64,000 nucleotides of DNA from positions 23,714 to 87,713 of the forward strand of contig JARBJD010000305.1 in NCBI GenBank assembly GCA_033064195.1, read 5' to 3'. Shown here piece after piece: positions 22,378 through 34,902 of this stretch. Source of the stretch: Blattamonas nauphoetae. Lineage: Eukaryota; Preaxostyla; Oxymonadida. The translations under genes were made by a program, and so were the position numbers. Within the stretch, counting starts at the first letter, position 1. Every line of letters begins with the position of its first letter. Under the pieces are notes generated by a model. The model was not told the origin of the DNA. It was given only the letters and a program-made list of their open reading frames with translations, and made no database searches.

Positions 22378-25246
22378 TCTTATTTTTTTGGCATTTTTTG
22401 AATGAGGAGGACCCTGACTGCATAAATCTGAAAAATTTCTGTGACAGATGATAGAAGAACAAGGTTGCTCTTCCAAGTTTTCAAAAAAATTCTTCCATTT
22501 ATATCTGTGTGTTTGAACACAGAAATGAAGGGTCCAGTCGAGGGAGTAAAGCTACAAGCACGAAACGAGAAAGGAACAAAGTTCAAACATGATGGGTTTT
22601 CTTGGATTGAATGATGAGCTCTCTCCACCATCACGTCCTTTTATGAGACTGAGTCACGTCACCCACAAACTACCGTTCAACATCGTCTTCACAATGCTCT
22701 CCAACATTTTGTCTCATCACGCGATCACTTCAGTCAGGCAGACAGTCGAACGCAGATTCCAACGAGAGATCAACATCCGATGGCCAGTCCTTCTGAAGAT
22801 TCTCTCCATCCCGACGAGTATTATGGTCTTGTTTTGACACAACACGAATCGGAGTTGGAAACAAGCTTAGAACGTAAGAACAAACTCAAAATGTCTTTCT
22901 GCGAAAAAAGCACCTTCTAGACAGTATGAACCAGTGTTGTGTCAGAATTGTAGCTTTTTATGGAATGATCGTTTTCTTCATTCTTTTCTTCACTTCATGT
23001 CCAAATTTGCTTCACAAAAAACAATCTATGGTTGTTGAATTTCAAAACTAGCAAGTCAAAGTGGTGATTAATCCCGTTGATGAACGAGTTCGAAGATCTT
23101 CAATCCATTGTTCATCAGTGACCATTCTCTCAACATATTCAGGTCCTCAGGTTAAACAATGTGACAGCATATATCTCCTTTCTTCTTTGAGGGACACAAT
23201 CAGAGTTGGAAAAAGTCCAATTCTGGGGGTTGATCGAATTGGCCAATTGGATTTCCATTTGACTTCAATTGGTCAATTCGATCAAACACTGTTCCAAGTC
23301 CTCCAATTCACTGTTTGTCATGTGAGTTATGGTGAACCTTTGTTTCAAGAGAAATAAGTATGTGGATACTGAGATGAAATGGTCTAAAAGTTGATATAAG
23401 GGTCGATCAGACCACAAAAGAACGCTTGATCCTTGGTTGGTGACACAGTTTAGATTCCAAACAATCCAATCCTACTACATCCTCTGAGATGGAGACACAA
23501 TTTAACTGAGAATCTTCATTTTTGTCACATTTTTTGTGATCTCCCCCATTTTTCATCTCTACGACGCAATTGTCTAAATCGTCAAAAAAGAGTGGTGAAA
23601 TGGCTTAAAAGAGAGTAGAAAGTACAAAAAAATCGATTTGGATTATGACACCTAAAACAGATACAATGAAAAGAAAAAATGAAGTTTCATCTTTTCACCT
23701 CATTTTGAAATAAAAAGGTGTTTATTTCACAATATCGGTGATATGATGACAATATTGACGAATCGAGAACACTTCTGAAGGTATTGATCGACTGTCTTTG
23801 GCAGGTGTCTGATCGCTGAGCACATTTCAGTGTATTCATCAGATCATTTGATCTGATGGACACAAATTAGAGGTCTGATTATCGCCTATTTGGGAGATTC
23901 GCTCAACCGACATTGTTTCAGTTTTTTTATCAAAGTCGAAGAATCTCAGAAGCTCCAACCGAAAGAAGAAGCGGATTCAACTCCGACGAGTACGGACCAT
24001 CCACAACCGAACGATCGTCAAGATTAAGTCGCGGCCGAACGATCCACTGAAGATGACGATGCATTTGAACCTCATCAATTCGATGATGACAGATGATATC
24101 CTCTTGGGGAGTTGAAACAAACACATTCCAAGTCGAAGTTTTACTCACAATGGAACGTGGGAAAAGAATGTTGAAATGGCAGAAGTCGCTATTTCGCATG
24201 AAGATCGTAGTGGAGTTATGAATTACCAAAAAACCAAATCAGAGCCGTTCATTCCCTTGCCAAGAATGGTCTTTCTGTTGGCAAGTTGAAATCGTTACAC
24301 CATCGGAGTCTTCTGAATATCGCCTCTTCTGGCGAACACATCTACCAATTGTTCATCAACCACAGTACAATGTTGCAATCTGCGTTTTTTGTCAAAAACA
24401 AATAATGTCATGAAAGTACTGTTGGGACAACATGGCTGGAATCCGGCGCGAAATGAATTCAAAAATCAAAGTTGGAGGAACATGACATCTCTGACAGGAA
24501 AGTGCACCATGACTGTCTGCTTTTTTCCTTCGATTTTTTCTCCTTTTTGAGCTTTTATATGATTATATCTGATTGTCAATGTTGACCCTCTTCTCTCTCA
24601 TCATTTTCTTCGCTACAGTTCTCATGTATCGATTTTGAACCATCATTAGATCTCATCAGTCCATCTTCGTGATCCCAGCTTTGCCCGTGTTTTCTCTATG
24701 CACATCTATCTTCTTTTTCTCTCCTTTTAATGTCTTTTCTCCTCGTTTCAGGATAACTCAAAGTCATTCCCCTTCTGAATAGCCACAAACACACCGCCTT
24801 CGACAGTCGTATCATGAATCACGAAATGGGTCCATGAGTAAAAACCGGATTAAAGTTGTTGGATTTTGTGAACGATCGTATGAGAAGACTATACTTGGTC
24901 AATGTCCACTGCTGCTGAGACAAACTGAATTCCCTATTCGACCTACCCTTTAGTCTTTGTCTATCATCAGTCCAATTCAAAGCAAATCACTTCTCAAAAT
25001 AGATGATTTCGTGACGCATTTGTTGTATCTCCTGGTTCTCATCGTTCACAATTTCCCAAATCTCGATTTTCACCGAGATTTATCCTTTTCTTTTGTTGAA
25101 ATGCCAATAGCATCCCTCGAAATATTCACTCCACCATCCATCGTTCACTGTCACAATTGTCTTTGATTTCCCGAAATTGCAGGGAACTTTGTGAATGCAA
25201 TAATTTGTAACATCAGAAAGAGAGAGGTTTGAATATCCTCGATTTC
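22378..25246. other. No confident gene; probable old mobile or intergenic DNA
   Basis: The stretch is AT-rich with short frames on both strands. 22589-22837 (plus) contains QREINIRWPVLLKIL, faintly like a hAT TRW segment. 23930-24229 (minus) has coding-like composition without a recognised domain. A near-perfect hairpin lies at 23230-23285. Confidence 0.4.
23230..23285. repeat. 20-bp hairpin with 16-nt loop
   Basis: TTGATCGAATTGGCCAATTG (23230-23249) pairs with CAATTGGTCAATTCGATCAA (23266-23285) with one mismatch. Each arm contains a smaller palindrome-like CAATTGG/CCAATTG core. Confidence 0.8.
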
Positions 25247-25750
25247 TCAGGTTTGTGGAGTAATAATACGATGCTGGTATTGCTGTACACCTTTTCGATG
25301 GTCTCTCGCCATGATATTATGCGATGGGCGTCCAATTTGTCTGGAGGTGGATAGATAATTCTGAAAAATTGTGTCGATTGTTGACTTCATCTTCGTGAGT
25401 AGTCCTAGCATTTTTCTGGAATCGCCAAAATGTGATTGCTTCCGAAGAAGCTTGATTCCTGACTCAACTGTGTCCGTGAGTGTGTGAAGACTTCGTGAAG
25501 AGTTTAAGTCCGATTTCATGCCGGAGTCTGACATGTCAATGCTAGGTGCAAGTTGGTCTGTGCTGAACGGAAAAGACGAACTGTCAGTCGTGATTTTTGA
25601 TTCGGAATCATCAACAATTGAATCTTCACTTCGTACACTGGATGCGACTTGAATCGGTCGTATTGTGAGGGAGTTGGTCTCAGTTGTTGGCTTGATTGCT
25701 TCAGTTTCTTCCGGCTTTGTTTTGTTTTGTTTTGTGTAAATCTCATTTTA
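25247..25750 (-). pseudogene. Coding-like C-terminal exon, possibly of a MULE/FAR1-type transposase
   Basis: After a TAA the minus frame is open for about 168 codons. It has an acidic Ser/Thr-rich region (SEDSIVDDSESKITTDSSSF), a helical part (LLRKQSHFGDSRKMLGLL) and a tail with RQIGRPSHNIMARDH. A GRP motif near the C-terminus is common in Mutator-like transposases. The MULE catalytic fragment 1.5 kb upstream on the same strand (27540-27185) supports that reading. No start was found. Confidence 0.35.
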
Positions 25751-26484
25751 GATGTTGCTGCGAGAAATCCGGGGGAATATGAAAATCGAGGAGGATCTTA
25801 TGCGATTCTGGCGACAGGTGGAGACCGGATTGAGATGGAACAATGGTCTTATCTGGTTGAGGAAGCTCTAGCCGAATCATGGCCTTTTCGACATTCTCCG
25901 AATGAATTTTAAGAAATAAAATTGGTTGATATTGTTGTGAAGATAATCTTGATTTTGTCGTCTTTTGAGTGCGGTTATGTGTGGATTTTTAGATTGATGG
26001 TGGATCCTCGAAGATAACACTTGGGAGAGCAGTGATAAGCGGAGAATCAATTGTGTTAACTGATGAATGCGTCGTTTGGTGAATGATCGAAAAATTGACA
26101 CTTGAAGTGTTGAAATCGAGGATATTGAGAGTTCAGAATGGAGTTTAAAAGACTCGACAGAATGATTCGGAGTTTATTGGCTGAAATTGTGAAGAATCGT
26201 ACGGTATTGTTCGTAGGTTGTGATGGGAAAGTGGATCGAGGTTCTATGATGTTGAAGGACTCCGAAGGCCCTGCCAAACTCTGCTGCGAAACGACCTTCG
26301 AGGTTTGTTCTTCCGCCTCACAGTCATGTCATTCGATAGTCTGAACCCTCTTTCTCGCAGATTTGAACGTGGTTCTCGGTGTGACAGTGATTTCATGAAA
26401 TCTGTTTTGTGTCCACAATCTGTTTAATTAAATTGAAATTCAATGGCAAATAGTTGACGTCAAGATCTTTTTCTTGAAAATCCG

Positions 26485-26834
26485 GTTGATCGAAGTCACT
26501 ATTTTGTGAGATCATCTTTTTCCCAGCACTGGACATCAGAGTTATTCAGAATGACGGAACCGATACCTTTTCTGGTGTTCTCACTTCGTCGGCAACACTT
26601 GGCCGTTTTTGGTCCCCGGCTTATGGGGTTCACTCGTGGGCGACATGTCACACAGTTATCGAAGAAGCAATGGAAGATAATGATTTTATCAGAAGTATTA
26701 TTCAAATCGAAAAAGACGAAAAAGCAAAGAAACTCGTGGCAGCTTTCTCAGATCCTGACAATAAATTGAGATTAGCTTCCATCCTGCTTCTCCTCGACCA
26801 AACAACTGTCTCACTCCATATATTTCAACTGTGA
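26485..26834 (+). other. Coding-like plus-strand frame, about 110 codons, unrecognised
   Basis: The frame reads ALDIRVIQNDGTDTFSGVLT, AMEDNDFIRSIIQIEKDEKA and LASILLLLDQTTVSLHIFQL before TGA. It has a helical, ARM-like flavour near the end and no ATG near its beginning. It may be an exon or a relic. Confidence 0.3.
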
Positions 26835-27184
26835 AATGGTGGAGCGACGGAGCTCCTCACTTTCACTCGAGGGAATTTGTGTCATTTCTCCTCTTGAATC
26901 TTCACCCTCAACATGACGCAGTTACAGCCGAGGTAAACTTTTTCTTCCCACAACATGGGAAGAACTGCTGGAATTGGGTCTTCGCGAAATAATCAAAACT
27001 CCTCTCTCGATATCCTTCACCTATCAATGACTTTTCTATCTTCATTCAAATCTTCAGGCAGGAGGCGAACAGAGTTAGAGTAGTGCCTCACGTGTTACTT
27101 GATTGCTCCGACTTCGTTACACTGGTAACGGTTCAGGATCTCCCCCTCGAACACTTCAAAACATGTCTATACTTCGTAAGAAGG

Positions 27185-27540
27185 CTATTTTTGTACAACG
27201 ATCTCTCGAAACATAGCACGAAATTTGGCATGCTTTGTTTGATTGACGATGTCTGTAGTTGAATCAGTGAAGAACTGTAGAGATTTTGCTTCAACAGACT
27301 TCATAAAATGCCAAAAGCAAAGAATCGGATGGAGATGAGCAAAATTATGGTTGAGAGCGTTCAACAGAGCCAAACACTGGTTAACCAGAACTGTCGACGT
27401 GTGATTCAACCCGATGTGCCGATTGAAAGTCGTGTGTGCCCACTGATAATCAGCATCTTTTTCACCACTCATCAAAACAAATCCAACGGAAAACACGATC
27501 CCGGTGAAGGTTCTTCCCCCATTGTGGAGGAGTAAGAGTT
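27185..27540 (-). pseudogene. MULE (Mutator-like) transposase catalytic fragment
   Basis: The minus frame reads GGRTFTGIVFSVGFVLMSGE, DADYQWAHTTFNRHI, LVNQCLALLNALNHNF and HPILCFWHFMKSVEAK, ending in a stop at 27185. This order (a vGf.l...E...Y.W segment, a block before the A-i...f segment, then lC.wH..k.v) is that of the MULE transposase domain. The Asp expected before the second block is replaced (VNQCLAL), which suggests loss of activity. The upstream side is cut at about 27535, where the MULE-like sequence continues on the opposite strand. Confidence 0.6.
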
Positions 27541-27718
27541 CGAAAAGGAGGATTATCTCACACCCATCATTCCAAAGGATGTTTCAAACCTCAGAACATC
27601 GATCAACAGGGAAAGGTTGATGGGAAAAACACCCTATGATTTGCTGCTGGAATCGCGGGCACGAAAGGATTGTATCTCCCTTTTTCACCATCAAAAAATT
27701 GAGGTCCTTAACATTTAG
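27536..27718 (+). pseudogene. MULE N-terminal-type fragment in inverted orientation
   Basis: The plus frame reads EFEKEDYLTPIIPKDVSNLR, TSINRERLMGKTPYDLLLES and ends in TAG. A 'tpkDv.Nlr' segment followed by 'G.tp...Ll' is typical of the region before the catalytic domain of MULE transposases. It abuts the catalytic fragment head to head, so an inversion has cut the gene here. Confidence 0.4.
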
Positions 27719-28201
27719 GCGTAGGAAAGTTGAACTTCACGACCACTTTTCTCCACGCGTGTCCAATGTTTGTCTTTCTCGTTTGATTTATGGTAGTTGT
27801 GGTCTTTTTCATTCCATTTAGTGACCCATTGTCCATCCTTTGACTACTTTTGCCACTTCATCGGCAGTAAAGGACGAAATAAACCAGCGATCCGAAATGA
27901 ACCCGAGAATTTTTTTTACTATTTTGCCCCATTTCTCGCTTTTTCACTTTTCCTCAGGACCCATCTTTTTTTCGATCCCACTTTCTTGGTGGGTCTTCAT
28001 CATATCCCCATGAATCATTCCAGATGGAAATCAATTTAACAAAACAGGATTCCAGACTGTGAGTGACGACATATGAGTCATTTTTCTGACCATTAAAATA
28101 GAGGTCCTTAACATTTAAGCTTAGGGATTCAAAACTTCGTGACCAAATTTCTCTACGCCCGTTCAAGATTTTTCTTTCTCGTTTGATTTATGGTAGTTTG
28201 G
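27697..28201 (+). repeat. Dispersed direct repeat, about 100 bp, two copies
   Basis: Copies at about 27697-27800 and 28101-28201 share GAGGTCCTTAACATTTA and CTTTCTCGTTTGATTTATGG in the same order, about 80% alike by eye. Between and after them are AT-rich stretches without a gene. CATATCTCCACAACC recurs at 28333 and 28787, so an older, larger repeat family is likely. Confidence 0.6.
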
Positions 28202-28620
28202 GATGGTTTTCTCTCGAAATCACAATTTTTTGAAAAAGAAAAAAAAACCTGGGGGACCTAGTTCAAAATAAATCATCAAATACTGATTTGACTGAATGTT
28301 AAGTTTAGGAACCAGAAAATTTGTTTTGATCATATCTCCACAACCAGACGTAGTTCGGACATGAAGTTTTCACCAATATGGAAGTATTGTTGGATACTAA
28401 TTTTTTCTGCAGATTTTGAGAGTTTGCGATGACTTCTTGTTTTGGAGTTTCCGGCCATCACTTCACAATTAGACCTGATTTCACCTGATTTACATTCGAA
28501 TACGTCTAAATATGTTCAGGGGTTGATACTAATGAACCGGAACTCCAGATATATATTTCCACAAAGGACGGACTGCCTCTTGCAATAACCCTGATATTCT
28601 TGTGGACACATTTCTTTTAT

Positions 28621-29205
28621 AGATGTGTCATTAACCCGGTTCTGTCACCAACCCGGAACATGGGGTTGAAATAAACCATTTTGGTCAAACTAAGAAAAAA
28701 ATAAAATTTAACAATTTTCTATCTTGGTGAATCAGAGAAAACCTCGAAAAACCTCGTTTAAGGCCCTTTTGGTAGTGTGTCCAAATCATATCTCCACAAC
28801 CTGTGGACCAATTTTTATGAAATTTTCCACAGAAACGTTTTTTTCGAGTAAAGTTTTTTTTGACAAAAATTGGTAAAAAAAGTTGGGTATTTGGAAAGTT
28901 GCGAAAAAACGTAATTTTTCTAGACACAAAAATTTTTGGGCAAATTTTTTTGAGAGTCTTTTTTCGACGTATTCACGATAAAAATGCTTTTTCTTTGGTT
29001 TAAAACGGATATCTGGTTGTGGAGAAACGAGCTGACAAAGTTTGAAAAAATGTGTGTATTCCTGTAGTATACAGTATTTTGGGGTTTTCTCCGATTCGCC
29101 TCGATAGAAAATTCTCAACTTTTTTTTTTCTTAGTTTGACCAAAATGGTTGATTTCAACCCCATGTTCCGGGTTGGTGACACGGACCGGGTGAATGACAC
29201 ATCTA
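28621..29205. mobile_element. 585-bp MITE-like element with about 90-bp TIRs
   Basis: It starts TAGATGTGTCATT and ends AATGACACATCTA, flanked by TTA on both sides (28618-28620 and 29206-29208). The ends are inverted repeats over about 90 bp (including ACCAACCCGGAACATGGGGT and CATTTTGGTCAAACTAAG) with few differences. The interior is AT-rich and non-coding. It is small and non-autonomous. Target and terminal bases (TTA, TAG...) recall elements A and B, but the TIR sequences differ. Confidence 0.8.
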
Positions 29206-29488
29206 TTAGTCATCAATGAAAGGATCATTGTTCAATGAGAGAACTGACACAACGGCATCCCTGATTTATTTCGGGTTTTGTTCACGAGTTTTTTCATACA
29301 GTCTTTTCATCTCACAATTAAATGCGTCTAAAATCTCTCTGAAAGAGCATTTGTGTCAGTGAACGATTCAATAAGAGCTGACTGGTTTAAACTCGCTTCA
29401 CATGCTCTAATCCATTTTATCAATACCTTCAGATCTGATCTGATCTAATTTCTACAAATCATGCACATCGTCTTGATGACTTGATATA

Positions 29489-32400
29489 ATGGGACTTCGA
29501 GTGAACTTGATCACATTCACAATGGTTCAATTCGGACTACTATTCATCATCTGTTCACTGAACTGTGACTGGGATGATTTTAGTGACACAAGATTGCAGC
29601 CGCTGTCACCAATCCTGACATCATTCTCAAACTCTGCTCAACATGGAACTGCAGAGCCAAGATCGTTGCTGCTCCCGAAAGGAAATTTCTTCATATCGAA
29701 TCATGTGGTGGAATCGAGTGATCTGACGATGACAGGAAATGACACAAGGATCAGATTTTGGAATGATATTGGTGGAATGAAAGAGACTCGCAAGTTGGAT
29801 GGGAATGTCGTCGGAATTGAGACGATGTTCGTGTTCAAGAACAGCTCAGTTTGTCTATCATCATTGGAGTTGGATTGTGGTGTTGACGGAGTTAGGGCAG
29901 CTCGTGTATTGGGGTCTTGTGTGGTTGTGTCATTGTGCTCGATTCGTTCGAACATGGAATGCTCGCCATTTGTGGTTTGTTGGATGGGAGAGACAGACTG
30001 GAGCTCGATCACAGTGACATCGAGTTCTCACGTGTCATCATGCTCTCCTTCTCTTCTTCCTCTGGTTGAGATTTGTGACGACTCGATTCGCTCTGGCAAG
30101 ACAGGAACTGCATCCCATGACCGATTGGACAGAAACGACCGAACTGACAGAACTGATGGATGGACACCGTCTGTCTCGATCACAGGCTCTTCGATTGAGT
30201 TTGGTGATGGTGATTTGATTTTGGGGACTGGTCCTCTGATTGGGTCACTGGACGGAATCGGAAATGAAGAAACGATGAAATCAGTGTGGACATCGTTGGT
30301 TGGTTGTGTTCTTGTGAACATGACATCTCGATGCTCATCGGAATTGAGTGAAGTTGGAAGTTGGTTTGGTCAGTCGATTGTTGGGAGTGTTGTGACATCG
30401 TGTTCGAACCATCTTTATGGAACATCGATTCGTTCGCTGAATGGTGGCGGGAGTCTTCTGAGTCTGAACTCCTCCTTCCTCTCCTGCCTCGTAGACGCCA
30501 CCAACAACAACATCGCCTACGCAGCCAGAACCGATCTCACCGCAGATCATTCTCCGGTCTCCTTCACCCAGTGCACATTCAGAAGATGCTCAAATACAGA
30601 CACTGGTGGAGGAGCGCTTTACTGTAACAAGAATATCAATATCCTCATTGAGTCTTGTTCGTTTGACACATGTACTGCACCTCAGCAGTGGGGTGGAGCA
30701 ATCTGGATCGAGTTTCCATCTGACTCCAACACTCTCACGCTCAAGTCATCCATCTTCACGTCTTGTTCATCACGATTCGATGGATCTCTGGCTATCAATA
30801 ACACAGGCACATTAACCATCTCAGAATGTGTCTTCATGGACTCAGAAGCGGAACAATATGGTGGAGCGATTGGTTTGAACAATTGAGATCCAGCGACAAA
30901 TGAAGGATCCATCTCAAATTGCCTCTTCCAGAACTGCAGACATACAAAGACAGACTACAACATGGGTGGAGGAGCAATGTTTTTCCAGAACAGTGCCTCG
31001 GTTCAATTCACCTCTCTCCTGTTCGCAGATTGTTCTTCAGCGATTGAACTAGGTCATGCCGTATACATATTTTACTATCCTGTTCCAACGCTTGACTCAA
31101 CAACCGTCTCGAACTGTGCATCTCATTCAGAATACTCTTCAAATCTTCTTTGGGTTAACTATACGTTAGCAGACTATAGTCTTCTCCTGAACCGATCTCC
31201 AACCCAACTCGCCATCACAGCGCTCACTGCAAATGTGAAAGGGACGACAGCTGACGTGGAAGTGACACTGGACAAGGAAGTGGATGGAACATTGTTGGTT
31301 GTTGTGTCGAATGTTGGGGGAGAGCGAGAGGAAGTGACAGATGGGATTCCAAACATTGGTCGTGTTTTGGAGTTCTCGATGTCGTCGTCGATTGGATCGT
31401 GTTCTGTGTCGATTGGTGAGACTGGTCTTCTTCAGAAACCTCTCTCCGATTACTCCATCGTTGATGCCTTTCATCCTGATCACATCGTTGTTTTTTCAGA
31501 CTTTCAAATCTTTGAGCCATCTGTCATCGCAACTCTGCTCTCAGCCTCGTGCTCATTGGATGACAGCCACACAGAAGCAACAATTAGTTTTGAAGGAAGC
31601 GACTTTGAAGTTGGACAATACAAAGTGACATTGCAAGATGACTCGTCACTGGATGTAGAATTCACCACAGATTCTGATGGAAAATCGACAGGAACGATGA
31701 ATTTGGGAGTGATTGGATCAAATGCTGGATGGATTGAAGGAACAACATGGATTGTGAGTAAAGTGGAGAGTGCGTCAACACCAGAACTGTCGATTGAAAT
31801 TGCACATCCTGTGTCGTTCACGATTCCGACGGTGGCTCGACTGACTGGGATTGAAGTGAGTGAACTGGATGCATCAACGAAAGGGAAAGTGACGCTGTCG
31901 TTTTTGAGTGTGGAGTTGGAGAAAGAGACGGAATACACGCTGACACTGGTTGGACAAGACTCAGACAAAAAGACGCTGACTCGGGAAGTGACAACAACAG
32001 TGTCTGGAAATCTTGGAGAGTTGTCTGAAGTCTTGTATCCATTTGAGACAGACCCAGCTGAACAGATGAAATTTGGAGTGTTGTACAAGGTGACATCGTT
32101 GAAAGCGACAGGTCGATCGAATTCAGTTCAATTTGGATCGGTTGAAGTCCAGATGCCTGTGGAGCCAGTTCGTTTGACAAAGATCGAAAAGACTGTCGAG
32201 ACCGAGACATCAATGAAACTATTGTTGACAGGGTCAGGATTTGTTGTCAAAGAAACATACACAGTGGAAGTGTCTGGAGTTTTGACTGGAAGTGGATCTT
32301 CGAATGTTCACACACGAACGTTCACAGTTGTTGCCTCTGATGCGAAATCTGCATCATCGTCGACCCTCGTTCTCTCCAGCTCTGATGCAACATCTCTGCA

Positions 32401-34902
32401 GTTTGGGCAAACATACACAGTGTCGAAGATAGACAATGGGACAAACCCTGGAATTGTTGTTGGGAATCCCTCATTCTCAACTCCTGAGCTTAATAGTCTT
32501 CCTCCAACCGCTGCTCGCATCACTGATTCCTCTATCGAGACGAACTCCCAAGGCATTTTGTTATCAATCGTTCTCACTGGCGAGAATCTTCCTTCAGACT
32601 CAACCTTCAATCTGATTCTCAACAATACAATCACACTCACAGTTACATTCAGCTCGAGCACGAAAGGAAAGAGCGAGGTTGTGATGTTGGGGTTTGATGG
32701 AGGCCTCGACTTTGGTTCAACATATTCGATCACAGATCTGTCAAATGGAGGACTGAAGATCATTGCAGATGGGATCAAAATAACAACACCTCCGAAACCA
32801 GCCGAACTGACACTCTGTGTGTGCTCGGACGATTCTGGTGATTCATCGACGATTCGGAGTGGGGCAGATGTCTCGACGTGTCTCCGAATGGAACGAGCGT
32901 GGAACCTGGCCTCACGACTCTCGATTGCGAACACGATGATGCGAATTGTGGAACCAGCGTCACTCTCCACACCACTGCTCGTGTCGTCTCTTCCGTTCAA
33001 ACTGACATCAGGAAACATGGATCAATCGCTCCTCTCTCTTTCCCAACCATCGTCGATGACCAATTCGGATGGTTCGCTGCTCTCGATCACGAATGGTGAA
33101 TGTGGATTGACACTCCTCACAATCACCACTTCCTCATCCTCCTCGTTCATGTTCATCTCGGCTAAATCATCCACAATCACACTTCAATTGTGTTCGATCG
33201 AAGGAACAAGCAGCACAGAATGGAACTCCGAAGGATCGATTTGTGGATGGAAGACAGGATTCCTTCATTTTGTTGAATCGAAAACGAATCTGTCGTCCGT
33301 GACTCTGAAGGGACTTGGGTCTGGAGGGATTGTTCAGAAAGGAGGAGAAATGACAATTTCGACTGGGATCTTCTCTGACAACGGACGAACAAACTCATCG
33401 TTCCCATCAGCTCGACAGAACATCCACTGCGAAGGAGAAGGGAAGCTGACGATCAGCAGTCTTGCCCAAGGGGATGGAACAAAGAACACTCCATCAGCTT
33501 GGATTGAAGCCGACGAGTGCACGATCAGTGGAGATCAAGACATTGTCTCGTCTCCTCTCTTCGTTCCCACTCTCGACTCCGACACTTCCTCCACGAACTT
33601 TGAGAAGAAGTCAAACACGATGCACTTCACAGTGAAAGGAGAGATGCTTGTGCCGTGTGGTCTGGATGTGGAAGTGTTTGAGTGGGATTCTTCGAAGAGT
33701 GTGAAGGGTGAATCTGCTCTTCTCTCTCTGCACTCGCTGGCAACGACAAAATGGACCTCGACCGAGATTGTTGGACAAGTGGATCTGAACACATCACTCT
33801 CATCTCTCAACTCTTCCTTCGAATGGCGTGCCAGACTGGTGTTTGGAGACAATCGAACGACTTCGAATTCGTTCCTGTTCGCTTCAGCTTCATCGACAGG
33901 AAAAGGGAACATGTCGCAAGGAGGGGTTACCTCGAAGATGATGTGGATCATTCCAATTGCCGTTGCTGCTCTTCTGGCTGTTGCGTTTCTGGTTGTGCTG
34001 GTGTGCCTCGTTCGAGTTCGCAAGTATCGAAAGCAAAAATCGGATCTTCTTCTTGCCACGGAGAGGATGTCCAAAATGAAGCAGAGATCGAGAAAGTGGA
34101 AGCCACCGATGGAATTCAACCAAACTCAACTGGTTCTGCTCATCTGTCCTCCCAGGCACTCCACGGAGAGCTCTCTGATGCCCCAACTGGAAAGATGTCG
34201 ACTTTTATGTTGGAATCGGTCCATTCCGGAGAGATGGTTGATGTGATTGAGCTTGATGGAAAGGAACACACAGCCACGAAAGTGAGAGCGGTGACGACAC
34301 TTCACTCGAAACTACACAAAGAGAAGTCCCTCCTCCATCCACAACTGATCCAACGACACCTCGCTTTTGGACTGTCGCAAGTGCTGTCCACTCTGCAGAC
34401 GAAAGACGCTCTCACCCAACTGACGTCGCACTGGGTGTTGTTCGACAACAAGGATCGGATGTTCCTTCAGATTGCAAGTGGGAGTGGGAATGGAATGGGA
34501 GTGAGTGGCTGGAGTTTGAAAAACGGGATAAATGGATCGAACGAGGGATTACGATGGGGAGCACCGGAGCAGAAAGAGGATTCCATGCTCTCATCAAACG
34601 ATGTGGACATCGAGAAAGTGTCGGTTTTTCGGCTGGGTCTGTTGTTGTGGGAGATGGAGACGGGAGAGATCCCGTTCAAGGAAGTGGATGCTGTGAACGC
34701 GCATCGGCAGGTTGTGAGTGGAGTCCGACCCGACCTCACGAAAGTGCCAGACTCGTCGATTCGAGCATTAATCCAGAACTGTCTCCATCAACAACCGGAA
34801 CACAGACCAACGCTCGCCACAGTTGAGCGCGACCTCAGCGACCTGTCCTCACACGTCACCAGATCTGTCGACAATCTTGCTCCTCTTCCACTTCACAATT
34901 GA
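29489..34902 (+). pseudogene. Receptor pseudokinase paralog 2, broken by a stop and a frameshift
   Basis: ATG at 29489 gives a signal peptide (MVQFGLLFIICSLNC core). A Cys-rich beta-helix section follows with Pmp-like CSFDTC and GGA strings. An in-frame TGA at 30884-30886 then interrupts (GAIGLNN, stop, DPATNEGSISN), and the same frame resumes. One Ig-like super-module, a second beta-helix and a TM segment (MMWIIPIAVAALLAVAFLVV) follow. Between about 34065 and 34095 it is 4 bp shorter than the neighbour at 35642, which throws the frame; the original frame stops at 34246. The other frame continues as an intact pseudokinase domain (RWGAPEQ, VFRLGLLLWEM, PEHRPTL) to 34902. Two independent lesions suggest a pseudogene; sequencing error cannot be excluded. 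Confidence 0.75.

Noticed and set aside
27900-29200. Possible genes in AT-rich frames of 60-110 codons
   Set aside because: Lys/Phe-rich shadow frames inside repeats and the MITE TIRs; no coding character.
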